From assembly GCA_002387205.1 (NCBI GenBank), contig DGLA01000026.1, forward strand, positions 96,302 through 160,301: 64,000 bases of DNA, read 5' to 3'. Shown here piece by piece: positions 29,848 to 38,792 of the stretch; within the stretch, counting starts at the first letter, position 1, and every line of letters starts with the position of its first letter. The position numbers and the translations under genes were made by a program. A model generated the notes under the pieces. The model was given only the letters and a program-made list of their open reading frames with translations. It had not been told where the DNA came from and ran no database searches. This DNA is from Stutzerimonas stutzeri (GTDB lineage: Bacteria; Pseudomonadota; Gammaproteobacteria; Pseudomonadales; Pseudomonadaceae).

Positions 29848-30365
29848 GGGGCACCGGGAGAAGTAAGGGTCTGGGGTTTTTCCTGCACGTAGGTGCGCGC
29901 AGGGTCGACCAGCCATTTGCCGTCCATCAGGGCTTTTGACCCCAGCAGCAGGCGATAGCGCATGGTCTTGCGACAGGTAAGGGTGAATTCCACGGGCCAC
30001 AGGTGGTCCCCTAGCGCCAGCAGGGTGCGCACCACGTAGCGGGTCTGGGAATGGCCGTTGGAGCTCTTGATGATCTTGCGTGCCACCAGCGGCGCTTCGC
30101 AGCGATGCCGGCGCTGTACCAGCGTACCCAGATGCGCGGTAAAGCGGACCCAGCGTTCGCCATTGCGCTTGAATTCGCTGATATCGGTCGCATGTAGGGC
30201 TGACGTGCTTGCACCGGTATCGATCTTCGCGCGCAGGCCGACCACGCCGAGTTCGGGCAGGGCGATCCATTCGCGCAAACCGATGATTGTCTGGGGGTCG
30301 GGGCTGTTCAAAAGCGTATCCAGTAGATTTCCGCGCATTCTAGACAGGCTGCATGACAACCGCAT
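29844..30365 (-). CDS. rimB: Retropepsin-like RimK-associated protease (RimB)
   Basis: A protein of up to 173 residues with the aspartic protease motif AKIDTGASTSALHA (Asp49), followed by a second-half signature LLLGSKALM. Databases name this family ATP-dependent zinc protease, but the motif is that of a retropepsin fold. RimB is proposed to counteract or tune RimK-dependent glutamylation of S6. The start is uncertain: 30365 and 30338 are both possible and neither has a clear ribosome site. It is divergent from hslR, with 46 bases between, and overlaps rimK. Confidence 0.85.
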   Translation of the reverse strand: MRLSCSLSRMRGNLLDTLLNSPDPQTIIGLREWIALPELGVVGLRAKIDTGASTSALHATDISEFKRNGERWVRFTAHLGTLVQRRHRCEAPLVARKIIKSSNGHSQTRYVVRTLLALGDHLWPVEFTLTCRKTMRYRLLLGSKALMDGKWLVDPARTYVQEKPQTLTSPGAP

Positions 30366-30411
30366 CCTAGTTCCAACCTAATGACAACGAGACGCCAGGC
30401 AGAGTTGAACG

Positions 30412-30807
30412 ATGAGCGAGAAAGATGACGGCAAAGTCCGTCTGGACAAGTGGCTATGGGCGGCGCGCTTCTTCAAGACACGCGCCCTGGCAAAGGCCGC
30501 CATCGAGGGTGGCAAGGTGCACTGCAAGGGCGAGCGTTGCAAGCCGAGCAAGGAACCCAAACTTGGCGAAGAACTGGCGATTCGGGCCGGTTTCGATGAG
30601 CGCACCGTGGTGATACGGGCGCTGTCGGCCGTGCGCAAGGGCGCGCCAGAGGCTCAACTGCTATATGAAGAGACCGCCGAAAGCCTGGCACGCCGCGAAC
30701 ATGCAGCTGCCATGCGCAAGGCCGGCAGCCTCGGTGTGGAAACCGACGGCAAACCGAGCAAGAAGCAGCGTCGTGCCTTGCAGCGCTTTCGTTCGGACGC
30801 GGGGTGA
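30412..30807 (+). CDS. hslR: Heat-shock protein Hsp15, ribosome-associated S4-domain protein
   Basis: A 131-residue basic protein. The S4 RNA-binding domain (VRLDKWLWAARFFKTRALAKAA) is at the N-terminus and a lysine/arginine-rich tail (SKKQRRALQRF) at the C-terminus. Hsp15 binds free 50S subunits that carry a stalled nascent chain. Its TGA stop is immediately followed by the stop of the leftward deacetylase gene, with no intergenic base. In related genomes hslR lies close to hslO; here an exopolysaccharide cluster separates them. Confidence 0.93.
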   Translation: MSEKDDGKVRLDKWLWAARFFKTRALAKAAIEGGKVHCKGERCKPSKEPKLGEELAIRAGFDERTVVIRALSAVRKGAPEAQLLYEETAESLARREHAAAMRKAGSLGVETDGKPSKKQRRALQRFRSDAG

Positions 30808-31563
30808 TCAGAGCTCGCTGTAGGCAATACGCTGGACGTTCGCCAGGCGGCGTTCCAGTAACTCATCCAGGCGCACGCCGGCCGCCAGGTACTCGTCACC
30901 GAAGCCTTCCGCCAGTTGGGTCGGATGCACGACGACTTCCAGGGTCCCCAGCACGGGTATGCTGCAGGTGATCAGGTCATGGGGCGTGCAGGCAAAATCG
31001 GCGGTTTGCCCGGCTAGCCGCCGCAGGTGGCGATTGAGCAGCCTCTTGAACAGACCTTTGGGCAAGCTGATGTTGGCCCCCAGATTGCGTGCCGGGCGCA
31101 GCGGGACGCCTTGCTCTGCGGCAAAGCGAGCCAGCTCTTCGCCGACCGGCCACAGGTTGTGCACGTGCTGGTGAGAATCCACATGGCTAGGCCGGACGTC
31201 ATGGTCCAGACAGCGCTGCCACTGGGCCTGGATTTCCTGACGTACCGCGTCGCGCACGTCTCGCGACAGCGAAACACTGTGACGGGAAAGGTTCAGATCG
31301 AATTCGCCCGCCGATGAACAGAATGCGCGATGCGCGGCGATCGGTTGGGTCAAGGGTCGACCATGAGTCAGGTTGACATGCAAGCCCACGCGCCCGTGCA
31401 GGCCCTCGGCATGAACCTGCTGGCAGGCCTCGACAAATGCCGGGGTATTGGCCATTAGCGTCGCCGAGCTGATCAGGGCTTGGCGGAACGCGGCGACAAT
31501 GACCTGGTTGTTGTCGCTCGACAGGCCGAAATCGTCGGCGTTGATGATCACTCTGGAGGGCAT
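30808..31563 (-). CDS. ChbG/HpnK (YdjC-like) family deacetylase
   Basis: A 251-residue carbohydrate deacetylase of the YdjC/ChbG group. The N-terminal metal site INADDFGLS and the histidine motif HVDSHQHVHN are present, together with GLHVNLTHG. Family members remove N-acetyl groups from chitooligosaccharides or from hopanoid and glycan precursors. It is the last gene of the leftward exopolysaccharide cluster, 15 bases after the acyltransferase gene. A role in trimming N-acetyl sugars of the polymer or its precursors is inferred. No signal peptide is seen, so it is likely cytoplasmic. Confidence 0.85.
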   Translation of the reverse strand: MPSRVIINADDFGLSSDNNQVIVAAFRQALISSATLMANTPAFVEACQQVHAEGLHGRVGLHVNLTHGRPLTQPIAAHRAFCSSAGEFDLNLSRHSVSLSRDVRDAVRQEIQAQWQRCLDHDVRPSHVDSHQHVHNLWPVGEELARFAAEQGVPLRPARNLGANISLPKGLFKRLLNRHLRRLAGQTADFACTPHDLITCSIPVLGTLEVVVHPTQLAEGFGDEYLAAGVRLDELLERRLANVQRIAYSEL

Positions 31564-31578
31564 ACCAGTTCTCGGTAG

Positions 31579-32730
31579 TCAGCAGGAGGGGCGCTCGACA
31601 GCTCCGCGCGCGGCGGCCCTGGCGGTGCGTCGTTCACGCCAGGCCAGCAGCCTCGGTTTCACATGCAGCCATAGCCGGTAGGAAAGCCCCAGCAGAATGC
31701 CGCCCGGTCGGCGCGAGTAGAAGCTCCAGCGCAGATGCTCGACCTGGCCGGTCATGCGTTCGTGTAACTGATGGCTGGACTGGCGCAGGCTGACCCGGGA
31801 GGCATCGATGTATTCCCAACCCTCGTCCAGGCCCCAGCGAAACCATTCATCCAGCAACAGCCGGCCGCTGCCCAGGGAGGCAAATTCCGGCAGGAAGGCA
31901 AGGTTGTAGTCGTACAGACGGCCTTGGTCGAGCAAGCCGAGACGGTAGCTGATGCAGCGGCCCTCGAGGGTCAGCTGCACCACCCGTACGCGGCCTTCGG
32001 CAGCCAGGGCGGCGAGGCCCTTGATAATCCAGTCCCGATTCCGCCCGGCGCTGAAGATGCCAACCCCATCCTCACCTTTCCAGCTGGCGTCCTCGACCGC
32101 CGCTAGCTGTTCGAGACAGGGAAGTATGCTGGTTGCATCCGGCGCCAGACGCTCCACCACAGCGCCGCAAGCGTCGGCACGTTTGCGTGCACGTCGCAGC
32201 TTGTAGCGGGTGTCACCGGTGACTTCCTGGCGATCATCCTCGCTCAGCCGATGCTCTGGGGCGCGGCAGCTGATACGCGCCTCCGATTGCCAGCTGAGAT
32301 CTGCCCAGCGCGCCAGCACGCTGCGATGGCTAGGGTGTACGGCAATCTCGTTGAGCTGCAGTCGCGCATGGGGCATGCGCTTGCGAATAGCCCGCAACGC
32401 CGGTTCCAGCAGGGCGGCGGCTTCGGCCTCCAGCATCAGCCCGACGCGGTCGCTCAGCGGATGGCCCAGGTGCCTGACCTCCTTTATATTCATGCCGAGC
32501 ACGCGCAGCGGGCAGAGGATCAGCGGCAGGCAACCGACCAGATGGTCGCTCTGCCAGAGCAGCAGCACCTGTAGGCTGCAGTCGGCAGTCAGGGCCTGCT
32601 CGGACGCGCGCAGCCAGCCCAGGTGGTTGAACGGCGTGCGCTGTTCCAGACGATTGCAGAGCCTCTCGTAGGCCTCGGCAGGAAACGTTGGAGAACTCAG
32701 GCTCGTTAGCCATTCCAGGCGTTCGGTCAT
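31579..32730 (-). CDS. FemAB/CelD-like GNAT acyltransferase of the exopolysaccharide cluster
   Basis: A 383-residue protein with the fold expected of the Acetyltransf_6 (BcsL/CelD/FemAB-like) group: an N-terminal half (LLLWQSDHLVGCLPLILCP) and a C-terminal GNAT half (GRCISYRLGLLDQGRLYDYNLAF; LGSGRLLLDEWFRWGLDEGWEYID). Such proteins are common in exopolysaccharide operons and are thought to transfer acetyl, acyl or aminoacyl groups to sugars. The donor and target here are unknown. The start overlaps the stop of the preceding GNAT gene (ATGA). The basic C-terminus (WRERRTARAAARG) may associate with the membrane. Confidence 0.78.
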   Translation of the reverse strand: MTERLEWLTSLSSPTFPAEAYERLCNRLEQRTPFNHLGWLRASEQALTADCSLQVLLLWQSDHLVGCLPLILCPLRVLGMNIKEVRHLGHPLSDRVGLMLEAEAAALLEPALRAIRKRMPHARLQLNEIAVHPSHRSVLARWADLSWQSEARISCRAPEHRLSEDDRQEVTGDTRYKLRRARKRADACGAVVERLAPDATSILPCLEQLAAVEDASWKGEDGVGIFSAGRNRDWIIKGLAALAAEGRVRVVQLTLEGRCISYRLGLLDQGRLYDYNLAFLPEFASLGSGRLLLDEWFRWGLDEGWEYIDASRVSLRQSSHQLHERMTGQVEHLRWSFYSRRPGGILLGLSYRLWLHVKPRLLAWRERRTARAAARGAVERPSC

Positions 32731-33431
32731 TCGCTGAGGGGCTCCGCTGCGGTGGGTTGCCTGGTTTGAGTGCTTTGTCGTGATTTGCGCAAGTGGTTGA
32801 AACGCTTGCCGTTGTAACGCGAATACCGATGAAAGTTCAGGCAGTTGAACAGGCGGTAGAGGTGAATGCTCTCGCCGACTTCCTCGAAGCCCAGCTTGAC
32901 GTGCATCTGCAACGCCGGCGTGTTGTTCGTGTTGACGACCGCCCTCGTATGGCTGAAGCCTTCATCCCGAAAGGCTTTCCACGGCTCGCGTTGTAGAAGC
33001 ACGGCCATGCCCGAGCCCCGGTAGGGTGGAGCCACTTCGCCGGCAAACTGATAGATGCGTCCGGGCGGCAGGCGCAGCCAGCAATGGTAGGTCTGGTCAT
33101 CGTAGTAATCGCTGCGGCGAAACCAGGCCATTCCGATGACCTGTCCCTCGGCGTCAAGAAAGGCCTCGCCGAGGCTGTCGGACTGGATGAGCGCCGGCAG
33201 GCCTGGCTTGTATAGCGAGAAGTAACGGTCGAACGCCGGCAGCAGCGCGTTGGTGATGCGTTCCTTTCGCCACGGGCTCTGGCGGGGAAAGCGTGGTGCC
33301 GGCAAATCCAGCGCACGTTCCATCCAGATCAACTCCTCGTGACGGTAGACATAGCGCTCCCACAGCAGGCGGGCGCTGCCAAGCCAGCCTCTACGCTTGA
33401 TTTTATCGAGCAGCGAGCGTGATTCCGTCAT
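32727..33431 (-). CDS. GNAT family N-acetyltransferase of the exopolysaccharide cluster
   Basis: A 234-residue acetyltransferase. The acetyl-CoA binding core is visible as GEVAPPYRGSGMAVLLQREPWKAFRDEG, followed by VVNTNNTPALQMHVKLGFEEVGE, the usual GNAT motif A and B regions. Its position inside the operon, with ATGA overlaps at both ends, suggests it acetylates a sugar intermediate of the polymer or a dedicated cluster protein. The basic N-terminal segment (LLDKIKRRGWLGSARLLWERYVYR) is unusual and may be a docking helix. The exact substrate is unknown. Confidence 0.8.
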   Translation of the reverse strand: MTESRSLLDKIKRRGWLGSARLLWERYVYRHEELIWMERALDLPAPRFPRQSPWRKERITNALLPAFDRYFSLYKPGLPALIQSDSLGEAFLDAEGQVIGMAWFRRSDYYDDQTYHCWLRLPPGRIYQFAGEVAPPYRGSGMAVLLQREPWKAFRDEGFSHTRAVVNTNNTPALQMHVKLGFEEVGESIHLYRLFNCLNFHRYSRYNGKRFNHLRKSRQSTQTRQPTAAEPLSE

Positions 33432-35353
33432 GGGTGCGACCAGTCCACGGAGAACAAGGTTTCTCCCGGCAGGGTGAAGCTGACGGCGTTCTGTTCGCAG
33501 CGCCAGCTGCCCACGCGTTCGGTGCTGTCCTGACCGAACAGCGTCAAGCTTACTTTGCTGGCGCAGGCGACGGGCTCGACGCGCACGGTTTGTTCCCGAG
33601 GCGTTTTGTTCACCCCCAGTACGCGCTGCAGCGTGACGCCCTCGGCGGACGCGTCCAGCGCCAGGGCATCGACCTCGAATGCGCTGTTATCCATCTTCAT
33701 GACGCGGTTGCCCCAGTGCCGGGCGATAAACGCCTGGGCCAGGCCCACCGGTTTGAGAGCATAGCCGCCGCGACCGTCATCGCGCAGCATGCCCTTCGGA
33801 TAGTCCGGTTCATCGGCGGCCTGGAAGTAGTTGATCATGTCCAACAGGCCGTCCTGCGAGGCGTTGATGACGACCGATGCCCACCATAGCGAGGAGAAAT
33901 GAGTGTCCTGCTCATAGGGGCTCAAGCTAGAGCCGCTGGAAATATTGGTCTGGTCCAGCAGCAATGCCTTGCTGGGGCGAGCCTGCTCATCCAGGCCGAC
34001 CAGCTTCGCGGCAGCGAGCACCGTGTCTCGATAGCTGCGCGTCGCGAGCAGGTCTCGCACCATCCATTCATGCCAGGCCAGGGCGTCGATGTATTTACCG
34101 TGCCGCGCCAGCATTCGCTCGGCCCAGTCCGCCCCCCGTCGCTGGTCGGCGTTGTCTCGTGTCGGTCCGTTGATCAACCGCGAACTGGCCGGCATGGCGA
34201 CGCGCACGCCGGCGGCGCGGGCCTTGGTATCCTCGCGAATTTGCTGGCTGACGGCGGCAAAGTAGCGTTCGTAACTGTCGAAATCGGGATAATTGAGGTT
34301 GGGCTCGTCGGCTACCGAGACATAATGCAAGCCGCCGCCGAGCGCACGGCTGTCCTCTAGCCAGATGGCCAGCCCCGTGAGGGTGACCGTATCGGCTTCC
34401 AGCACCGCTTGGCGTCCGCTGCGGGCCAGCAGCGTGACGCTGTGATTGACGCCGAAGCGCTGTTGATACGTCTGACGGAAGGCACGCTCACGCTCGGGTT
34501 GTTCGGCCAGGACGTTGACGAAACTGTAGTATCCGCCTGACTGGGGTTTGAGCGAGTCCAGCGCTGCGTAGGCTAACTGTGGCGGCGCCGCATAGGGCAG
34601 CGCGATGCCGACCGAGGGGGTGGGGCCCAGGGCGACATCGTGCAGCTTGAGGCGGACTTCGCCCTGAGCCCAGCGGAGCGGCTGCAGATGCTCAGGTCGC
34701 TGCGCGAACAGGTTGGCGGTTCCGTCCAGCCAGAATGCGGCTTTGCCGCTGCCCTCCAGTGTTAATTGCCAGACCTGGTTCTGGTCCGACACCGGCAGAG
34801 GGACCTGATCGAAGCGTGAATAGATGTCGTGGGCATTCAGGTTCAGCCTGATTTGTTGCCCATCCGTTAGCCGTTTTGCTCGCAATGCCTGCACACCGCC
34901 GTGGTATTTGCCAGCCAGCACGACACGCTCGCCCGCACGGGTCATGAAATACAGCACCACACCCGGACCGACGTCAGCGCTGAAATGCAGCTTGACTGGC
35001 TCAAGCATGGCGGCGACGGAGTCGGCATGGCTGATCTTGTAGTCGCGAAAGCTGTAGCCCGGAATCTCCAGGCGATACGGGCTGGCAGCCTTCGACAGCG
35101 TCCATTGCTGTTGTCCCTGGGTTTCGCTGGCCGCAATGGCTCGATCGGCCTGCAACCGGCCGCGTCCATCAAGCAGGTAAATGCGCTCGGGGTTGGCTTG
35201 CGCCTGCCAGGCTGGCGCCCAGCTGATCTTCAACGCTTGGGTGTCGCGCGGGTAGAGAAAGAGCGTGCCATCGCGTAGCGCCTGCCAGTTCAGGTCGGCA
35301 GCGGTGGCAGACTCCGCCATCAAGGCTGCGAGAAGCATGAGGATTCGTTTCAC
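33428..35353 (-). CDS. Secreted glycoside hydrolase-like protein of the exopolysaccharide cluster
   Basis: A 641-residue exported protein. The GTG start at 35353 overlaps the flippase stop (GTGA) and gives a proper signal peptide (MKRILMLLAALMAESATA). Residues 20-250 look like beta-rich modules. Residues 275-550 fit a clan GH-A barrel such as GH39: SVADEPNLNYPDFDSYERYF carries the acid/base Glu350 at the NEPN position, ALAWHEW matches the usual SFHPY strand, and LLLDQTN aligns with the ITExN strand but with Gln468 where the nucleophile Glu belongs. It may be a glycan-binding or non-hydrolytic relative. PslG of the Psl locus is an analogous cluster-encoded GH39-type enzyme. Family assignment is by motif reading only. 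Confidence 0.6.
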   Translation of the reverse strand: MKRILMLLAALMAESATAADLNWQALRDGTLFLYPRDTQALKISWAPAWQAQANPERIYLLDGRGRLQADRAIAASETQGQQQWTLSKAASPYRLEIPGYSFRDYKISHADSVAAMLEPVKLHFSADVGPGVVLYFMTRAGERVVLAGKYHGGVQALRAKRLTDGQQIRLNLNAHDIYSRFDQVPLPVSDQNQVWQLTLEGSGKAAFWLDGTANLFAQRPEHLQPLRWAQGEVRLKLHDVALGPTPSVGIALPYAAPPQLAYAALDSLKPQSGGYYSFVNVLAEQPERERAFRQTYQQRFGVNHSVTLLARSGRQAVLEADTVTLTGLAIWLEDSRALGGGLHYVSVADEPNLNYPDFDSYERYFAAVSQQIREDTKARAAGVRVAMPASSRLINGPTRDNADQRRGADWAERMLARHGKYIDALAWHEWMVRDLLATRSYRDTVLAAAKLVGLDEQARPSKALLLDQTNISSGSSLSPYEQDTHFSSLWWASVVINASQDGLLDMINYFQAADEPDYPKGMLRDDGRGGYALKPVGLAQAFIARHWGNRVMKMDNSAFEVDALALDASAEGVTLQRVLGVNKTPREQTVRVEPVACASKVSLTLFGQDSTERVGSWRCEQNAVSFTLPGETLFSVDWSHP

Positions 35354-36660
35354 GGCGTGATATCTCTGCCCTTCAAAAGCGGGCGCAGCCGCGCCAGGTC
35401 GCTTGGAAGGATAAACAACGTATGTGCCAGCGACACCTGGCTGAGCCGGCAATAAAACATCAGCATTGCCAGACTGACCATCAGGTAGGCTGCAGAGGAC
35501 GCCAAACCGGCGCCTACGATGCCCATCGGCGGAATAAGCAAAAGGTATAGCACGACGTTGAGTGCCGCTCCCGCGCCCATCATCAGGGACACGCTGCCAG
35601 GACGGTTCTTGCCGAGCAGGTCCAGGCGCAGAATGCTGGCATAGCAAAGGCCAAACAGACCTGGCAGCAAGGCGAGCAAGGCGGGATAAGCAGGAGCGTA
35701 GCTCTTACCGAACAGGCCAACGATTAGCCATTCACCCAGTAGCGCCATGCTTGTGCAGGCTGCAAACATCACCGTGGCTGTGATGCGTAGCGCGAAGGAC
35801 GTGAGCTGCTTGATACCTTCGCCCTGCCGGAGCAGGCGCTTCATCAGCGGCGTGGTGACCGCTTCCGGTACGATCAGCAGCAACTCGGCGGCCGCTGTGG
35901 CCATTGCGTAATAGCCCAACGCCTCGCTGTCGATAAATGCACCGATAAGCAGGTAGTCAGAGCGCAGTAGTACCTGTTGAAACAGGACATCGGGATGGCT
36001 CTTGCCGCTGTAGCGCAACAACTCCCGGTGTCTGCGAGCATCCCAGCGCAGCCGCAGCTGATGAAAGCGTCCCAACCAGCACCATCCCGCGACCGCCACC
36101 AGACCCATGCCCAGCAGCCAGCTGATGACCGCGGCCTGAAGCGCGTTGCTCTGCCACATCCAGAACAGGGCCAGGAACAGCGCCAGGGGAGCCAGCGATT
36201 CGAGCAATCGGAGCGCATTAAAAGATACGACTCGGCCATCACCGTTGTGTAGCGTCAACAGACCGCTCTTGAGGATTGTCAGTGGCACGGCGAGCAGCAA
36301 AATCCAGATCAGCGGGCCCAGCTGACGCGCGGTTTCAATATCGGCGCCAAACCGATCGACCAGCAGCACGCCGCATAAGGTCAGCAGTCCGGCCGCCAGG
36401 CAGCCAAACACCACCAGCTGGGTGAGCAACAGGGCCATGGAGCGCTGCTGGGCTGCCTGAAAGCCTAATGCGGTATTCAACCCCCCGATGGAAACGGCCG
36501 CCAAGAGCTCTGGCAATGCGCTCAGCAGAGCGAACAGGCCTCGCTCGGAAGGCCCGAGGATCCTGGCCAGCAGTACGTTGCGTAGCAGCCGCAAGCCGAT
36601 CATTGCCAGGCGGGTGCCGATGCTAAGCAGAAGGTGATGCCAGAACGTCTTGCTGCTCAT
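35350..36660 (-). CDS. Lipid-linked oligosaccharide flippase (Wzx type)
   Basis: A 436-residue integral membrane protein with about 12-14 hydrophobic helices, of the polysaccharide transporter/MVF superfamily. The N-terminal amphipathic start (RLAMIGLRLLRNVLLARILGPSERGLFAL) is the usual flippase signature, and GYYAMATAAAELLLIVPEA matches the mid-protein conserved block. It would flip undecaprenyl-linked repeat units to the periplasmic face. It overlaps the deacetylase gene upstream (ATGA) and the hydrolase-like gene downstream (GTGA). Confidence 0.9.
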   Translation of the reverse strand: MSSKTFWHHLLLSIGTRLAMIGLRLLRNVLLARILGPSERGLFALLSALPELLAAVSIGGLNTALGFQAAQQRSMALLLTQLVVFGCLAAGLLTLCGVLLVDRFGADIETARQLGPLIWILLLAVPLTILKSGLLTLHNGDGRVVSFNALRLLESLAPLALFLALFWMWQSNALQAAVISWLLGMGLVAVAGWCWLGRFHQLRLRWDARRHRELLRYSGKSHPDVLFQQVLLRSDYLLIGAFIDSEALGYYAMATAAAELLLIVPEAVTTPLMKRLLRQGEGIKQLTSFALRITATVMFAACTSMALLGEWLIVGLFGKSYAPAYPALLALLPGLFGLCYASILRLDLLGKNRPGSVSLMMGAGAALNVVLYLLLIPPMGIVGAGLASSAAYLMVSLAMLMFYCRLSQVSLAHTLFILPSDLARLRPLLKGRDITP

Positions 36661-37652
36661 TGCGCCAGGCTCCGCATCAGCCGCCAGGCAAACAGACCCG
36701 GGTGACGAGCCATCGAGTGGCTGACGCCGATGCGAGCCAGCGCCAAAGGCTCATCACCGTCACGATGGGGGCCTGGGCGGGTGCTGAGGGCCCGGCGATA
36801 GCCGAGCTGCATCACTGCCTGGCGAACCCGACTGTCGTGGTTGCCGTTGGGGTAGCAATAGATGGGCAGCGGCACTCGACAATGAGCCGCCAAAACGTCA
36901 TGGCTGCGCTTGAGGTCGTCGGCCAGGGTCGTATCGTCCATGTGCGTGAGGATCCCGTGTCGGGCGCCATGTGGGCCGAAGCGCACCCACCCAGAGCGTT
37001 CCAGTTCCTCTACCTGCCGCCAATCCATCGCTTGCGGTGCCCCCTGTAAGCAAGTGTCGGCCAACGCCTGCAGAGTTGCGGCCGGCAGGGCTTTCAGCGA
37101 TTGCAGGTACAGCGCCAAGGCGTTGCTGCGGCTTCGCTCGGGCAGGGCGTCGAAGCCGGCCGGCAAGGGCGCCGCGCCGCAAGCTGCGAGCCCTTCCTCG
37201 AGCAGGCTTCGGGCGGTTGTGCCGCGCCGGCTCCAGAGGGTTTCACCGATGTTTTCCCACCAGAATCCCTGCGAGCTCCCGATGTAGTCGGTCGAAAGGA
37301 AAATGCTGGCGGGCACGCGGTTCCGCACGAGCAGCGGGAACGCGACCTCGGCGTTATCCCGCCAGCCATCGTCGAAAGTCAGCGCAACCCGGCAACGCCC
37401 GTCGCTGGGCGCGTCCAGCAAACCCTCCAGCGGGACACAGTCAAAGTGCTGCTGCAGCCATGCGAGCAGCTGCGCGAACGCCAACTGGCCAATACACAGC
37501 TCGGAACGATGAGGCAATGCGGCGGCGCGGTCATCGGCCAGCACGCGGTGCAGCATCAGGATCAGGCGCGCGTCACGGCGCTGGCGCCGTCCTCCAGGAC
37601 TGTTGAAGTGAAACCAGCCGATGGAGGCCTTGAGCGCTTGAGACGGGGTCAT
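36657..37652 (-). CDS. Polysaccharide deacetylase (NodB homology, CE4)
   Basis: A 331-residue enzyme with the NodB motifs of carbohydrate esterase family 4: VALTFDDGW (catalytic and metal Asp94/Asp95) and FGPHGARHGILTH (His-x3-His metal ligands). YCYPNGNHD resembles motif 3 (PxGxxD). It removes acetyl groups from N-acetylated sugars. No signal peptide is evident, so it may act on cytoplasmic lipid-linked intermediates. It lies between a glycosyltransferase (3-base gap) and the flippase (ATGA overlap), so action before export is plausible. Confidence 0.88.
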   Translation of the reverse strand: MTPSQALKASIGWFHFNSPGGRRQRRDARLILMLHRVLADDRAAALPHRSELCIGQLAFAQLLAWLQQHFDCVPLEGLLDAPSDGRCRVALTFDDGWRDNAEVAFPLLVRNRVPASIFLSTDYIGSSQGFWWENIGETLWSRRGTTARSLLEEGLAACGAAPLPAGFDALPERSRSNALALYLQSLKALPAATLQALADTCLQGAPQAMDWRQVEELERSGWVRFGPHGARHGILTHMDDTTLADDLKRSHDVLAAHCRVPLPIYCYPNGNHDSRVRQAVMQLGYRRALSTRPGPHRDGDEPLALARIGVSHSMARHPGLFAWRLMRSLAQ

Positions 37653-37655
37653 GGG

Positions 37656-38792
37656 TTAGCGATTCTGCTGTGGATTCCATTGCTCATAACTGTGTCCTCG
37701 CAGAAATTGCCAGAGGCCACCGCACATTCCTGCCAGCGTCACGAGGAGGAATGCCGCCAGCCGGAATGGCTTGGGCAGGATCCCACGCATGTCCAGCAAG
37801 CCCAGTAGGCCAATGAGGTACCCAAGGAGCTGGGCGATCAGAAAGGACTGGTAGAACGGTCCGCTTCCCGCGAGCCAGATGCTGCTGAGCAGCAGGGGAA
37901 CGAGCAGCACGGGCGCCAGACGACGAATCAGCTTGTGACTGATGAGCGCCACGGAATAGAAACCGTGCCGCAGCGGATTCATCAACGTATGTCGGCAGGC
38001 AAGGCTCTGCAGACCCCCCACGGTGACGCGCAAGCGTCGGCGAAACTGCTTCCCAGGCTCGTCCACGCCATGATCCAGCACCACTGCATCGGCGGCGTAA
38101 ACGATACGCTTGCCGGCCACGGGCGCACAGGTGCTAAGGAAGAAGTCGTCGTTGACCTGCGCTGGCACGGGCTGGAACAGTTCCCGGCGTAGCGCGAGCA
38201 ACGCGCCATCGGTCGAAACCATGCAGCCGGTGCGGTTTTCGGCACCGCGCAGCCAGGCCTCGTAGTGCCGGTACAGGCTGTCGCCGAAGCTGAGTGCGTG
38301 GCCTGGATCGGGAATGACCATGTGTCCGCCGACACACCCTACGTCGGGGTCCGCCAACGGTGCCAGCAAGCGCCCAAGCGTATGCTCGTTCCACTGATTG
38401 TCCGCGTCGGTGAATACCAGCACGTCTGCATCGGCTTGTGCCACCGCGGCATTCAGTGCGGCCGCCTTGCCGCTGCGCGGCAGATCCAGCACGAGGACCC
38501 GCGGGTCCATCATCGCCTGAGCTTGGGCAACGGTGTCATCGGTCGAGCCATCGCTGGCAACGACGATCTGCAGACTGGCTGCCTGATAGTCCTGGGCCAG
38601 CAGTGTGCGTAATTTGCGCTCGATGTGCGCGCCTTCGTTGTGGGCGGCAATGATCACACTGACCGACAGCGGCGTGCCTCGTGGTGTCGGCTTGTCCGGG
38701 ATGAAAGCGGCGACCATCGCCAGCGTAAGCGGGTAGCCCAGATAGGCATAGGCCGGAAGCAACAGGCAGAGCCAGAACACATAATCAGCCAC
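37656..38792 (-). CDS. Membrane glycosyltransferase family 2
   Basis: A 378-residue inner-membrane GT2 enzyme. An N-terminal helix (DYVFWLCLLLPAYAYLGYP) leads to the catalytic domain with VSVIIAAHNEGAHIE, the metal motif FTDADNQW and the acceptor region STDGALLALRRELF. Three or four hydrophobic helices follow at the C-terminus. It would add one sugar to the lipid-linked repeat unit. The start is a GTG at 38792 with AGGAGG at 7-base spacing; longer upstream translation overlaps the previous gene and lacks family features. It overlaps the preceding glycosyltransferase by 8 bases. Confidence 0.9.
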   Translation of the reverse strand: MADYVFWLCLLLPAYAYLGYPLTLAMVAAFIPDKPTPRGTPLSVSVIIAAHNEGAHIERKLRTLLAQDYQAASLQIVVASDGSTDDTVAQAQAMMDPRVLVLDLPRSGKAAALNAAVAQADADVLVFTDADNQWNEHTLGRLLAPLADPDVGCVGGHMVIPDPGHALSFGDSLYRHYEAWLRGAENRTGCMVSTDGALLALRRELFQPVPAQVNDDFFLSTCAPVAGKRIVYAADAVVLDHGVDEPGKQFRRRLRVTVGGLQSLACRHTLMNPLRHGFYSVALISHKLIRRLAPVLLVPLLLSSIWLAGSGPFYQSFLIAQLLGYLIGLLGLLDMRGILPKPFRLAAFLLVTLAGMCGGLWQFLRGHSYEQWNPQQNR

